Shown here: one piece after another, positions 52,265 to 59,765 of the stretch
How positions within the stretch are numbered: position 1 is the stretch's first letter
Layout of the letters: each line of letters begins with the position of its first letter
DNA from: Butyricimonas paravirosa
GTDB lineage: Bacteria; Bacteroidota; Bacteroidia; Bacteroidales; Marinifilaceae
Direction of reading: 5' to 3'
Assembly (NCBI RefSeq): GCF_032878955.1
Contig: NZ_CP043839.1
Coordinates: forward strand, 868,001-932,000
DNA: 64,000 bases
The notes under the pieces: generated by a model
What the model was told of the DNA's origin: nothing
The model's input: only the letters and a program-made list of their open reading frames with translations
Database searches by the model: none
Translations under genes and position numbers: made by a program

Positions 52265-53209
52265 ATGAAAAAAATAAATCTATACATATTAGCACTGTGT
52301 GCATTGTTTCTCTTTTCTTGTAATGACGAAGACGATGTAGTAATCTCCGAGAAAAAAGAAAATCGATTCGATCTTCCCCAAGGAAATCATGATTTTGATG
52401 ATCAAATTGTAGAATGGAATAATAAATATGGAACTTACGTATTATATAAGTTTTCCAATCCAGATATAAATTACCAATTCACGTCTAACGCAAAATATGA
52501 TGTTCGTGAAGAAGCAGATGAAGAAGGAATTCGTGCTGCTGTACAATTCTTAAAAGAGGATTTTTTTGATTTATATACGGATGAAGTTAAGAAACATCTG
52601 TTCCCATCTAAAATCCTGATGGCAGGTATGCTATACACGCAAGACAACTACGTCCCACTTTGGGATACAATCAGTGATGGAGGGTTGGATTTTCAAAGAG
52701 GATACATGGTAAGAGGTGTTGACCATATCACTCTCCCCCACGTGGATAAAGATTTTGCCCAACGAATAAAAAATCCTCAATACAGGAAAAGATTGAAACT
52801 TGCAATAAATCGAACATTCATTCAATTTTTGATGAACCCTCTAGATGATGTTATCGCTAAAATAGATCATGAAAATATCATCAATACATTCGGAGCCTAT
52901 TCTCTTATATCAGAACAATCTGCACAAGAAGGTGTTACAGATCCTTATTCCAGCAAGAATAGATGGTATCAAGAAAAAGACTTGTACCAATTAGGTTTCT
53001 TAGAATACGGCACATACTGGTATTTCTGGGAACCATTTTATTGGACGGCACCAGACAAAGACGATGATTTTTATTCTTTCTTAGAATTTATATTTACACA
53101 AACAAGAGAGGAATTATATACAAACCCGCTTTACACAAATTATCCACCGATTAAGAAGAAGTGTGATCATTTATTAGAAACATTTGCAAAACATGGTATC
53201 ACACTATAA
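52265..53209 (+). CDS. Lipoprotein resembling putative zinc metallopeptidases (Peptidase_Mx1), HExxH absent
   Basis: A 314-residue lipoprotein (MKKINLYILALCALFLFSC, lipobox LFSC). Overall length, position directly after SusD and the N-terminal region with WNNKYGTYVLYKFSNPDINY resemble the putative zinc-binding metallopeptidase family often encoded in Bacteroidota SusCD loci. However, no HExxH is present: the expected helix seems to be replaced by LKLAINRTFIQFLMNP (about 176-191). It may be a non-catalytic binding protein. The family assignment is from general resemblance only. Confidence 0.55.
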   Translation: MKKINLYILALCALFLFSCNDEDDVVISEKKENRFDLPQGNHDFDDQIVEWNNKYGTYVLYKFSNPDINYQFTSNAKYDVREEADEEGIRAAVQFLKEDFFDLYTDEVKKHLFPSKILMAGMLYTQDNYVPLWDTISDGGLDFQRGYMVRGVDHITLPHVDKDFAQRIKNPQYRKRLKLAINRTFIQFLMNPLDDVIAKIDHENIINTFGAYSLISEQSAQEGVTDPYSSKNRWYQEKDLYQLGFLEYGTYWYFWEPFYWTAPDKDDDFYSFLEFIFTQTREELYTNPLYTNYPPIKKKCDHLLETFAKHGITL

Positions 53210-53230
53210 TTCAAGAGAAAAGAATAGAAC

Positions 53231-53262
53231 GAAAAAGGAGCCTTTTGCGAGGCTCCTTTTTT
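53231..53262. terminator. Bidirectional terminator between the SusCD operon and glmM
   Basis: Stem GAAAAAGGAGCC / GGCTCCTTTTTT with loop TTTTGCGA, T-run on both strands, between two convergent genes. Confidence 0.88.
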
Positions 53263-53267
53263 ATCCA

Positions 53268-54650
53268 TCAATACAAGCTCTTCGCTACTTTTATAACATC
53301 TTCCGCCAATTGATTGGCTGCAGACTCGTCTTTTGATTCGGAATAAATCCGGATAATCGGTTCGGTGTTGGATTTTCGCAGGTGTACCCACCCGTCCTTG
53401 AAATCAATTTTCACACCATCAATATCGGTAATTTCTTCCGAGGCATATTTCTTTTTCAATCCCTCCAATATCTTATCGACATCCATATCGGGAGAAAGTG
53501 TTAACTTATTCTTCGAGATAAAATATTGCGGGTAAGTTGCTTTTAAAGCGGTCATACTCTTTCCTTCTGCCACAAAATGAGAAAGGAATAAACCGACACC
53601 CACCAAAGCATCACGCCCGTAATGGCTTTCCGGATAGATGACTCCACCGTTTCCTTCACCGCCAATCACCGTGTTGGTCTCTTTCATCTTAGTCACCACG
53701 TTCACCTCCCCCACGGCCGCGGCATTGTATTGTTGCCCGTGAGCCAACGTTACGTCCCGCAAAGCACGGGAAGAAGAAAGATTAGAAACAGTATTTCCCG
53801 GTGTATGTTTCAACACGTAGTCAGCAACCGCAACCAGCGTGTACTCTTCCACGAACATCTCACCGTTCTCGCAAACTAATGCCAGACGGTCAACATCCGG
53901 GTCAACCACGATACCCAAGTCTGCCCCACACTCCTTGATCTTCTCTGAAATCTGGGTCAGGTTCTCCGGAATGGGTTCCGGGTTATGAGCAAAGCGTCCC
54001 GTGGGCTCGCAATTCAACTCGACCACCTCTCTTACACCTAAAGCTTTCAACAAAGCGGGAATCACGGTTCCTCCCACGGAATTCACCGCATCCACGACAA
54101 CTTTCAAATTCGCCTTGGCAATAGCTTCCCGGTTCACGAGTTTTAGATCCAACACGTGCTGAATATGATAATCCGTGTAATCCTTGTGGGTAATCGAACC
54201 CAATTCGTCCACTTCCGCATATTCAAACGACTCCTGCTCTGCCATCTGAAGGACTTTTGCACCATCCTCGGCAGAGAGGAATTCCCCCCGGTTATTTAAT
54301 AATTTTAAAGCATTCCACTGTTTCGGGTTATGGCTGGCCGTTAGAATAATTCCTCCGTCAGCCTGTTCAGCAGTAACGGCAATCTCCGTGGTCGGGGTAG
54401 TTGCCAAACCGATATTCACCACGTCATGCCCCAGACCGGACAAAGTAGCCTCCACTAATTTAGCATACATCTCCCCGGAAATACGGGCATCCCGACCTAA
54501 CACGATTTTAGCTCTTGTTTTCCCGGCCCCGGTCTTCAACCAAGTAGCGTAAGCCGAAACAAATTTAACAATATCCAAGGGAGTTAGGTTATCACCCGGA
54601 CGTCCACCGACAGTTCCCCGGATACCGGATATAGATTTTATTAATGTCAT
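53268..54650 (-). CDS. glmM: Phosphoglucosamine mutase
   Basis: Cytoplasmic phosphohexomutase of 460 residues, predicted to interconvert glucosamine-6-phosphate and glucosamine-1-phosphate for UDP-GlcNAc. The phosphoserine loop is TASHNPKQWNALK (about 101), the Mg loop DPDVDRL (about 245), the sugar loop GGEGNGGVI (about 330) and the phosphate loop RKSNTEPIIRIYSES near the C-terminus. Bacteroidota enzymes of this form are usually called GlmM, although phosphomannomutase/phosphoglucomutase activity is hard to exclude from sequence. Confidence 0.88.
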   Translation of the reverse strand: MTLIKSISGIRGTVGGRPGDNLTPLDIVKFVSAYATWLKTGAGKTRAKIVLGRDARISGEMYAKLVEATLSGLGHDVVNIGLATTPTTEIAVTAEQADGGIILTASHNPKQWNALKLLNNRGEFLSAEDGAKVLQMAEQESFEYAEVDELGSITHKDYTDYHIQHVLDLKLVNREAIAKANLKVVVDAVNSVGGTVIPALLKALGVREVVELNCEPTGRFAHNPEPIPENLTQISEKIKECGADLGIVVDPDVDRLALVCENGEMFVEEYTLVAVADYVLKHTPGNTVSNLSSSRALRDVTLAHGQQYNAAAVGEVNVVTKMKETNTVIGGEGNGGVIYPESHYGRDALVGVGLFLSHFVAEGKSMTALKATYPQYFISKNKLTLSPDMDVDKILEGLKKKYASEEITDIDGVKIDFKDGWVHLRKSNTEPIIRIYSESKDESAANQLAEDVIKVAKSLY

Positions 54651-54719
54651 AACAATTGAGAATTGAAAATTGAAAATTGAAAATGACGATCATTCAATTT
54701 TGCAACCATGAAATAAAAT

Positions 54720-54776
54720 AAAGGGACTGTATCCGTTACCCCTTATCGAGATAACACGTACAGTCCCCTTTATCAA
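54720..54776 (-). terminator. Intrinsic terminator downstream of gcvH
   Basis: Stem AAAGGGACTGTA / TACAGTCCCCTTT around a loop that itself contains GTTA...TAAC. On the minus strand it continues into TTTATTTTATTT. It ends just after the gcvH stop. Confidence 0.75.
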
Positions 54777-54781
54777 TAAAA

Positions 54782-55156
54782 TTAGATAGATGCCTTGTAA
54801 GCGTCAGCGCTTAACAATCCGTCTAATTGTGCTTCGTCTTCAACTTTTACCTTGATAATCCAACCTTTTCCATAAGGATCTTTGTTTACCAAGTCAGGTT
54901 GATCTTCCAGTTCTGAGTTGAATTCCAATACCTCTCCGGAAATCGGCATATACAAATCAGAAACAGTCTTTACAGCCTCGATACTACCGAAAGTATCTCC
55001 AGCCTCCAGGTTGTCACCTTCGGTCTCAACCTCAACAAACACGATGTCACCTAATTGACTTTGTGCATAGTCAGTGATACCAACATATGCTTCCTCACCC
55101 TCAACACGAATCCATTCGTGTTCTTTAGTGTACTTTAATTCTGCAGGTACGTTCAT
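54782..55156 (-). CDS. gcvH: Glycine cleavage system H protein
   Basis: Lipoyl-bearing carrier protein of 124 residues that shuttles the aminomethyl group between the P, T and L proteins. I chose the ATG at 55156 (MNVPAELKYTKEHEWI); a longer frame starting at 55201 would run across the promoter. The lipoylated Lys is in SIEAVKTVSDLYMPISG (about residue 63). The other gcv genes are not in this window, so gcvH is a single gene here, with its own promoter and terminator. Confidence 0.96.
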   Translation of the reverse strand: MNVPAELKYTKEHEWIRVEGEEAYVGITDYAQSQLGDIVFVEVETEGDNLEAGDTFGSIEAVKTVSDLYMPISGEVLEFNSELEDQPDLVNKDPYGKGWIIKVKVEDEAQLDGLLSADAYKASI

Positions 55157-55198
55157 TATCTTATAAGTTAAATTAAATTTGACAACTATTATGTGGCA

Positions 55199-55227
55199 CA
55201 AATATAAGGAAAAATTTAAACTCCAAA
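55199..55227 (-). promoter_or_regulatory. Probable promoter of gcvH
   Basis: On the minus strand TATATTTG (55199-55206) is a perfect -7 box; a TTTG lies 17 bases upstream (55224-55227), two bases closer than usual. It is 43 bases from the chosen start. Confidence 0.6.
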
Positions 55228-55383
55228 ACTGTTAATTGAAATTTTAGCCTACACTTTATTACTTTTATTAATAACCCGTTCATCCTCAATACAAATCATC
55301 CGCATCCCTTTGTTTTCGGGCGCTCAAGAATATTTTTCTTCGTAAGAAAAACGCAATTTTTTCCATTTTTTCGATCTAGAAAT

Positions 55384-55414
55384 ATTGCATAATAAGAAAA
55401 ACTATCTATCTTTG
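55384..55414 (+). promoter_or_regulatory. Promoter of the plus-strand tRNA-Asp pair
   Basis: ATTG, 19 bases, then TATCTTTG (55407-55414); the -7 box and spacing match the Bacteroidota consensus. The first tRNA starts 42 bases downstream. Confidence 0.75.
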
Positions 55415-55455
55415 CACCGCAATTGAGAACAACAGCGGTTGTTCGATGCAAAAAA

Positions 55456-55529
55456 GGTTCGGTAGTTCAGCTGGTTAGAATACATGCCTGTCACGCATGG
55501 GGTCGCGGGTTCGAGTCCCGTCCGAACCG
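55456..55529 (+). tRNA. tRNA-Asp (anticodon GTC), copy 1
   Basis: 74-base cloverleaf with acceptor GGTTCGG / CCGAACC, anticodon loop CTGTCAC carrying GTC, T arm CGGGTTCGAGTCCCG and discriminator G. CCA is not encoded. First of two in tandem. Confidence 0.96.
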
Positions 55530-55548
55530 CCTTTTTTGAAAACACTTT

Positions 55549-55622
55549 GGTCTGGTAGTTCAGCTGGTTAGAATACATGCCTGTCACGCATGGGGTCGCG
55601 GGTTCGAGTCCCGTCCAGACCG
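55549..55622 (+). tRNA. tRNA-Asp (anticodon GTC), copy 2
   Basis: Identical to copy 1 from the end of the acceptor 5' strand to its 3' strand, but the acceptor stem reads GGTCTGG / CCAGACC. The two changed positions on each side keep full pairing. It lies 19 bases after copy 1. Confidence 0.96.
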
Positions 55623-55627
55623 CCAAG

Positions 55628-55668
55628 AAAAAGAGTTTCGAGTAAATATTCGGAACTCTTTTTTTATT
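55628..55668 (+). terminator. Intrinsic terminator of the tRNA-Asp pair
   Basis: Stem AAAAAGAGTTTCG / CGGAACTCTTTTT (one mismatch) with loop AGTAAATATT, followed by TT and ATTT. Confidence 0.8.
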
Positions 55669-55747
55669 TCCATTCTTTTTAAAGCACATATCGGACAGAT
55701 ACACTACCCACAATCGACCAAATGAGTATATTGAAGAGGCAACACAA

Positions 55748-55792
55748 TAAAAAGAGAGATGCCTGTTAATCGATCGACTAACAGGCATCTCT
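55748..55792 (-). terminator. Intrinsic terminator of the minus-strand tRNA-Asp
   Basis: Perfect 14-base stem AGAGATGCCTGTTA / TAACAGGCATCTCT with a 10-base loop ATCGATCGAC (55755-55792), followed on the minus strand by CTTTTTATT. It starts one base after the tRNA. Confidence 0.88.
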
Positions 55793-55793
55793 G

Positions 55794-55867
55794 CGGTTCG
55801 GACGGGACTCGAACCCGCGACCCCATGCGTGACAGGCATGTATTCTAACCAGCTGAACTACCGAACC
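55794..55867 (-). tRNA. tRNA-Asp (anticodon GTC), copy 3
   Basis: Same sequence as copy 1, but on the opposite strand, so copies 1 and 3 form a 74-base inverted repeat about 265 bases apart. Anticodon GTC in CTGTCAC. Confidence 0.96.
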
Positions 55868-55906
55868 AGATTTAAAAACAACCTCTATTGTTTCTGATTG
55901 CGGGTG

Positions 55907-55937
55907 CAAATATAGCCTTTGTTTTTAATTCTACAAT
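55907..55937 (-). promoter_or_regulatory. Promoter of the minus-strand tRNA-Asp
   Basis: On the minus strand ATTG, 19 bases, then TATATTTG (55907-55914), the same layout as the promoter of the plus-strand pair. Confidence 0.7.
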
Positions 55938-55983
55938 GATTTTTATACAAAAAATTCACGATAAACCATTTTTCTCCCGTCAC

Positions 55984-56014
55984 TTTAATATATCAAGGTT
56001 AAAAACTATATTTG
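55984..56014 (+). promoter_or_regulatory. Promoter of the MutS-like gene
   Basis: TTTA, 19 bases, then TATATTTG (56007-56014), 20 bases before the chosen ATG at 56035. It lies inside the longer open frame, which therefore cannot be the translated form. Confidence 0.7.
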
Positions 56015-56034
56015 CAATAAATAACATTCATACT

Positions 56035-57819
56035 ATGCAGCAGCCAAAAGAATACTATCAAGCACAAATATCACGCCTTACGATCCTCTTAAAAAAACAC
56101 AGACAACGGCGTAACGGTATCACCCTCACAAAAGTCTTCTTATTCCTGTTAGCCATATATTTCATATATACCTTCGCCAACACAGGGTACACGCCTTATC
56201 TAATCGCTTTTATTGCTGCCATAGCACTATTTATCATCACGAATATATTCGAAACCAAATTATTAAAAGAGATACAATTCCTGCACAAACTTGAAGAATG
56301 TTCTCGTGTGGAACTGGAATATCTTGCCGGAAACTTTAAAAATCTCCCGACAGGCGAGGAGTACAAAGACCAGACTCACCCTTACGCTCATGATCTTGAC
56401 ATATTCGGGGAGGATTCCCTTTTCCAATCCGTCAACCGTACGGTTACGCCCCACGGGAGGGAGAAATTGCGGGAATGGTTGCTCTACCCGTTAAAATCCG
56501 GGCAACCCATCATCGAGCGCCAACAAGCCATCGAAGAATTTGCCCGCGAGCCGGAATGGTGTCACGTTTTCCGAGCCAAGGGCAACAGCCAACGCATTAC
56601 CCACATGGCCATGCAACAAATCGAACAATGGCAGCGGGAACAAGTCGGGCTACCACGCTGGACTCGTCCTTTCCTGTATATCCTTCCGATACTGACGGTC
56701 TCTACCTGGATATTGTATATTGCCTCCATACTCACGTTAAATATTCCATTATTCCTTTCCTGCGTATCCCTTTTTTGTAGCTATTTACCGGCTCAAAAAA
56801 CATTGCGAACTCATATGCGTCTGGATGAATTCACCCGTTCGTTCAGTAACCTTCACGAACTGATCGGACATTTTTCTACATTTACCTGTTCTTCCGCCAA
56901 ATTAAAAACATTGCGTCAACAACTATTCAACGAAACATACAACGCAGACGAGGCTCTGCGTTCCCTGCATAAAATACAGGAAAGTTTCGACCAGCGCTCT
57001 AACGCGGTGGTTGCCATGTTCATGAACGGGCTTTTCATGCGGGAATTACACCTTATCCAGCGCCTTGTTGCCTGGAAACGCCGTTATGCCGCGGCCATCC
57101 CGACTTGGGTGGAAATCACGGGAGAACTTGACGTTCTGGTTAGTCTGGCCAACTACAAGTACAACCACCCCGATTTTATCCATCCTACTCCCGGAGACAA
57201 TCAACTTTTACGGGGTACAGCCATCGGTCACCCTCTCCTACCCGCCAATGAATGTGTAACCAATGATTTCGAAGTAGCCCGGTTACACGAATTCTATATC
57301 ATCACGGGAGCGAACATGGCCGGGAAATCCACCTTCCTACGTGCGATAGGGGTGAATCTTATACTTGCTTGTTGCGGAGCTGTCGTTCGGGCTGAAAGTT
57401 TTGAATTCCAGCCTATGGCCCTCTTTACCAGTATGCGTACCGTTGATAACCTGGCGAAAGGAACCTCTTATTTCCATGCCGAATTACTCCGTTTACAACA
57501 ACTTGTCAACATGGCACAACACGAAGAACGTTTGTTTATCATTTTGGATGAAATTCTAAAAGGAACTAACTCCCGGGATAAGTTGAACGGTTCCCGTCGT
57601 TTCCTTCAAAAATTACTCACGTTACCTGTTGCCGGACTTGTTGCCACGCATGACCTCGAACTCGGAGAACTTGCCAACACGATACCGGACAACTTCTTTA
57701 ACCGGTGTTTCGAGATTACACACACGGATGATGACATTGCCTATGATTATAAACTGAAACCCGGTATCAGTCAAAACATGAATGCATCCATCTTACTTGA
57801 AAAAATGAAACTCGTGTAA
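56035..57819 (+). CDS. Membrane-anchored MutS-family ATPase
   Basis: A 594-residue protein. The start is set at 56035 because a promoter overlaps the longer frame. Two hydrophobic segments near the N-terminus (about 29-47 and 52-70) and two in the middle (about 205-245) predict membrane insertion. The C-terminal ATPase (about 400-594) has Walker A GANMAGKST, the MutS pattern TSMRTVDNLAKGTSYFHAEL and Walker B FIILDEILKGTNS. It lacks the mismatch-recognition domain of MutS and the Smr domain of MutS2. Function unknown; not evidently in mismatch repair. Confidence 0.85.
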   Translation: MQQPKEYYQAQISRLTILLKKHRQRRNGITLTKVFLFLLAIYFIYTFANTGYTPYLIAFIAAIALFIITNIFETKLLKEIQFLHKLEECSRVELEYLAGNFKNLPTGEEYKDQTHPYAHDLDIFGEDSLFQSVNRTVTPHGREKLREWLLYPLKSGQPIIERQQAIEEFAREPEWCHVFRAKGNSQRITHMAMQQIEQWQREQVGLPRWTRPFLYILPILTVSTWILYIASILTLNIPLFLSCVSLFCSYLPAQKTLRTHMRLDEFTRSFSNLHELIGHFSTFTCSSAKLKTLRQQLFNETYNADEALRSLHKIQESFDQRSNAVVAMFMNGLFMRELHLIQRLVAWKRRYAAAIPTWVEITGELDVLVSLANYKYNHPDFIHPTPGDNQLLRGTAIGHPLLPANECVTNDFEVARLHEFYIITGANMAGKSTFLRAIGVNLILACCGAVVRAESFEFQPMALFTSMRTVDNLAKGTSYFHAELLRLQQLVNMAQHEERLFIILDEILKGTNSRDKLNGSRRFLQKLLTLPVAGLVATHDLELGELANTIPDNFFNRCFEITHTDDDIAYDYKLKPGISQNMNASILLEKMKLV

Positions 57820-57880
57820 GAATCATCCTATCCGAACATTCCTCTGTCGTTTCCGTTTAACACGGTAAAAACAGGAGAAT

Positions 57881-58579
57881 ATGAAAACAATGATTTTGAT
57901 CACGCTACTTTTACCCATGGCACTTCTCAATGGATGTAAGGACAAAACTCAAGGTAAAGCTTCCAACATACCGGACAGCACGTTTGCCGCAACACCTGCC
58001 ATTACCAATAATTATTACTTCGCCGGAGAATACCAGTATCAAACAGATAAAGCAACCTTAAAAGATCAAGCCACAGGTTCCACGTTCACCATCAATAACG
58101 GGGAAATAGCAACCCAATTGGCAGAACAATATTTAGCGCTAAAGCTTTCTAGCGGGAAGGGTGTCAGCGTTCAATTACTCGGACACCTCTCCCCGGCGAA
58201 CGATGTTGAACACACTTCCATGAACGGCCTTACCGTTACTCAAATCATCGGCTTACACCCCGGAACAAATCCACGTGGCACACACCTCACGGGAGACTAC
58301 ATAACCTATGTACCCAACAATATCAAACCAACAGAACGGTTCACGTTCTCATTACATCCCGACTACACCTACACGTTCAGTATTTATAATCTAAGTGCAA
58401 ACTCCTCCCGTAATGCTACCGGAAAGTGGTTTCTTTTAAACAAGAACGAAATTCAATTCACCAATAATCCCCTCACGAGTTTCACGAACGAGGCCTTCAT
58501 CCATGATGACGGGAAGCAATTAACCTTCAAGCTCAGTAAAAGGGTTTATTATAAACAAGAATCAGAAATTTCCCTGTAA
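57881..58579 (+). CDS. NlpE-like lipoprotein with apparently permuted domains
   Basis: A 232-residue lipoprotein (MKTMILITLLLPMALLNGC, lipobox LNGC). The first half, FAGEYQYQTDKATLKDQATG onward (about 46-105), resembles the C-terminal OB domain of E. coli NlpE. The second half (about 140-215: FTFSLHPDYTYTFSIYNLS, GKWFLLNKNEIQFTN) resembles its N-terminal domain. The order is thus the reverse of NlpE, and the CxxC of NlpE is missing. It probably sits in the outer membrane facing the periplasm and may sense envelope stress; this is inference. Confidence 0.6.
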   Translation: MKTMILITLLLPMALLNGCKDKTQGKASNIPDSTFAATPAITNNYYFAGEYQYQTDKATLKDQATGSTFTINNGEIATQLAEQYLALKLSSGKGVSVQLLGHLSPANDVEHTSMNGLTVTQIIGLHPGTNPRGTHLTGDYITYVPNNIKPTERFTFSLHPDYTYTFSIYNLSANSSRNATGKWFLLNKNEIQFTNNPLTSFTNEAFIHDDGKQLTFKLSKRVYYKQESEISL

Positions 58580-58690
58580 CATATTGCTTGTGCATCACCA
58601 TGACTCACGCCATAACAATATAATAAGCAATACCTTACCGGGAAATCATCAAAATACAACCAGAAACTCGAATTCTACCGGACAAATAGT

Positions 58691-59272
58691 CTACAGTTTC
58701 ACAACAGGTAATACTTCCGCCGAGGCTAAAGGCAACATGACAACATCATTCTCCGACAAAACAGATGAATTCTCTTGATCACGAACTTTAGCCTTTTTAG
58801 GATCTTGAACCTCGGATAAAGCAACATTCTTTCCTTGCTTTTCTCCTACTTTTACCAGTAAACGCACGGTCACGACCTCACGTGTATTTTCCAATAACGT
58901 GGGGTGTGTATGCACCACAAAACAACGATCTGTTAACCTTCTACGCCAAGCAATAGCTTTTTTCACTTCGTTAGCACGAAGTAACGCTAAATTCAGATTT
59001 TCCTCATCAGTTGAAAGAGATGTACTGTAACTATCCAACTGCAACATGATACGCCCTGCCTCTATATCTTCCTGATAGCGTTTTGCCATAGAAAGAATAC
59101 TATCCAACTCTACATCATTGGATCCAAAATGCACGTAAAACGTTGCTCTACAAGGAACAAAACGAAATACACGTACACTATCCGATACTTCTTCGACGGG
59201 AACACATCTCGTCGCTCCTACTCCCGGGATAGACAGGAGAGAAAAGAACAATAAAAATACCTTTACACTCAT
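58691..59272 (-). CDS. Periplasmic OmpA-C-like protein
   Basis: A 193-residue exported protein with signal peptide MSVKVFLLFFSLLSIPGVGA. The core, FYVHFGSNDVELDSILSMAK (about 45-64) then LNLALLRANEVKKAI (about 112-126) and VVTVRLLVKV, follows the layout of OmpA C-terminal peptidoglycan-binding domains, but the usual terminal Arg-rich signature (RRVEI) is weak. There is no beta-barrel. The C-terminal 40 residues are charged then hydrophobic and unlike the family. Convergent with the NlpE-like gene. Confidence 0.55.
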   Translation of the reverse strand: MSVKVFLLFFSLLSIPGVGATRCVPVEEVSDSVRVFRFVPCRATFYVHFGSNDVELDSILSMAKRYQEDIEAGRIMLQLDSYSTSLSTDEENLNLALLRANEVKKAIAWRRRLTDRCFVVHTHPTLLENTREVVTVRLLVKVGEKQGKNVALSEVQDPKKAKVRDQENSSVLSENDVVMLPLASAEVLPVVKL

Positions 59273-59707
59273 TTAATTCCTAGTTATACACGTTCGTTCC
59301 TCTTATCCCCCACATCCTCTTTAGGAATAGCAAAGAACGATCATTTAATAATATGCAAAAATAAATAATAATAATGATAAATACAAATAATTATTTGTTA
59401 ATGACAAGGCTGATTACCAATTAATTATCGTTATTGCACCTAAAACAATAAAACTCATTTGAACGTATATCAAAAAATGATCGTTTAATAAATACATAAG
59501 GAATAATTACCCTCTTCTTACATTTTATCAGACAAATCATTTTTCTAACACAAAACACATAGAATCAATTCATTATATAGTCGAATATTCGATTTATAAA
59601 AAAAGAAAGAAAGGAGAGGATTCCTCTACAAAAGCTCCCAGCCCCTCAAAAAGGAATGAAAGGATAAAAATATCCTCCTAAGAATAGAAAAAACTATCAG
59701 ATTAAAT
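59273..59707. other. A/T-rich intergenic region upstream of the OmpA-like gene
   Basis: About 435 bases without a gene. It contains a perfect 14-base palindrome CAAATAATTATTTG (59384-59397) and a near-direct repeat, GAACGATCATTTAATAA near 59335 and AATGATCGTTTAATAA near 59475. Either could be a binding site for the OmpA-like promoter; no clear TTTG/TAnnTTTG pair was found. Confidence 0.5.
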
Positions 59708-59750
59708 AAAAATGAGCTATTCGACATCATAAAATCGAATAGCCCATTTT
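59708..59750 (-). terminator. Intrinsic terminator of glnA
   Basis: Stem AAAATGAGCTATTCGA / TCGAATAGCCCATTTT (one mismatch) around CATCATAAAA. On the minus strand it ends in CATTTTTATTT, 15 bases after the glnA stop. Confidence 0.85.
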
Positions 59751-59765
59751 CCATTACCTTTCTTT

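Noticed and set aside
55402..55839. Minus-strand open frame of 145 codons across the tRNA-Asp genes
   Set aside because: It is made of tRNA sequence and repeats the same peptide because the tRNAs are duplicated; not a protein gene.
55888..56034. N-terminal extension of the MutS-like protein
   Set aside because: A full promoter (TTTA-N19-TATATTTG) lies within this stretch, so translation must begin at or after 56035.
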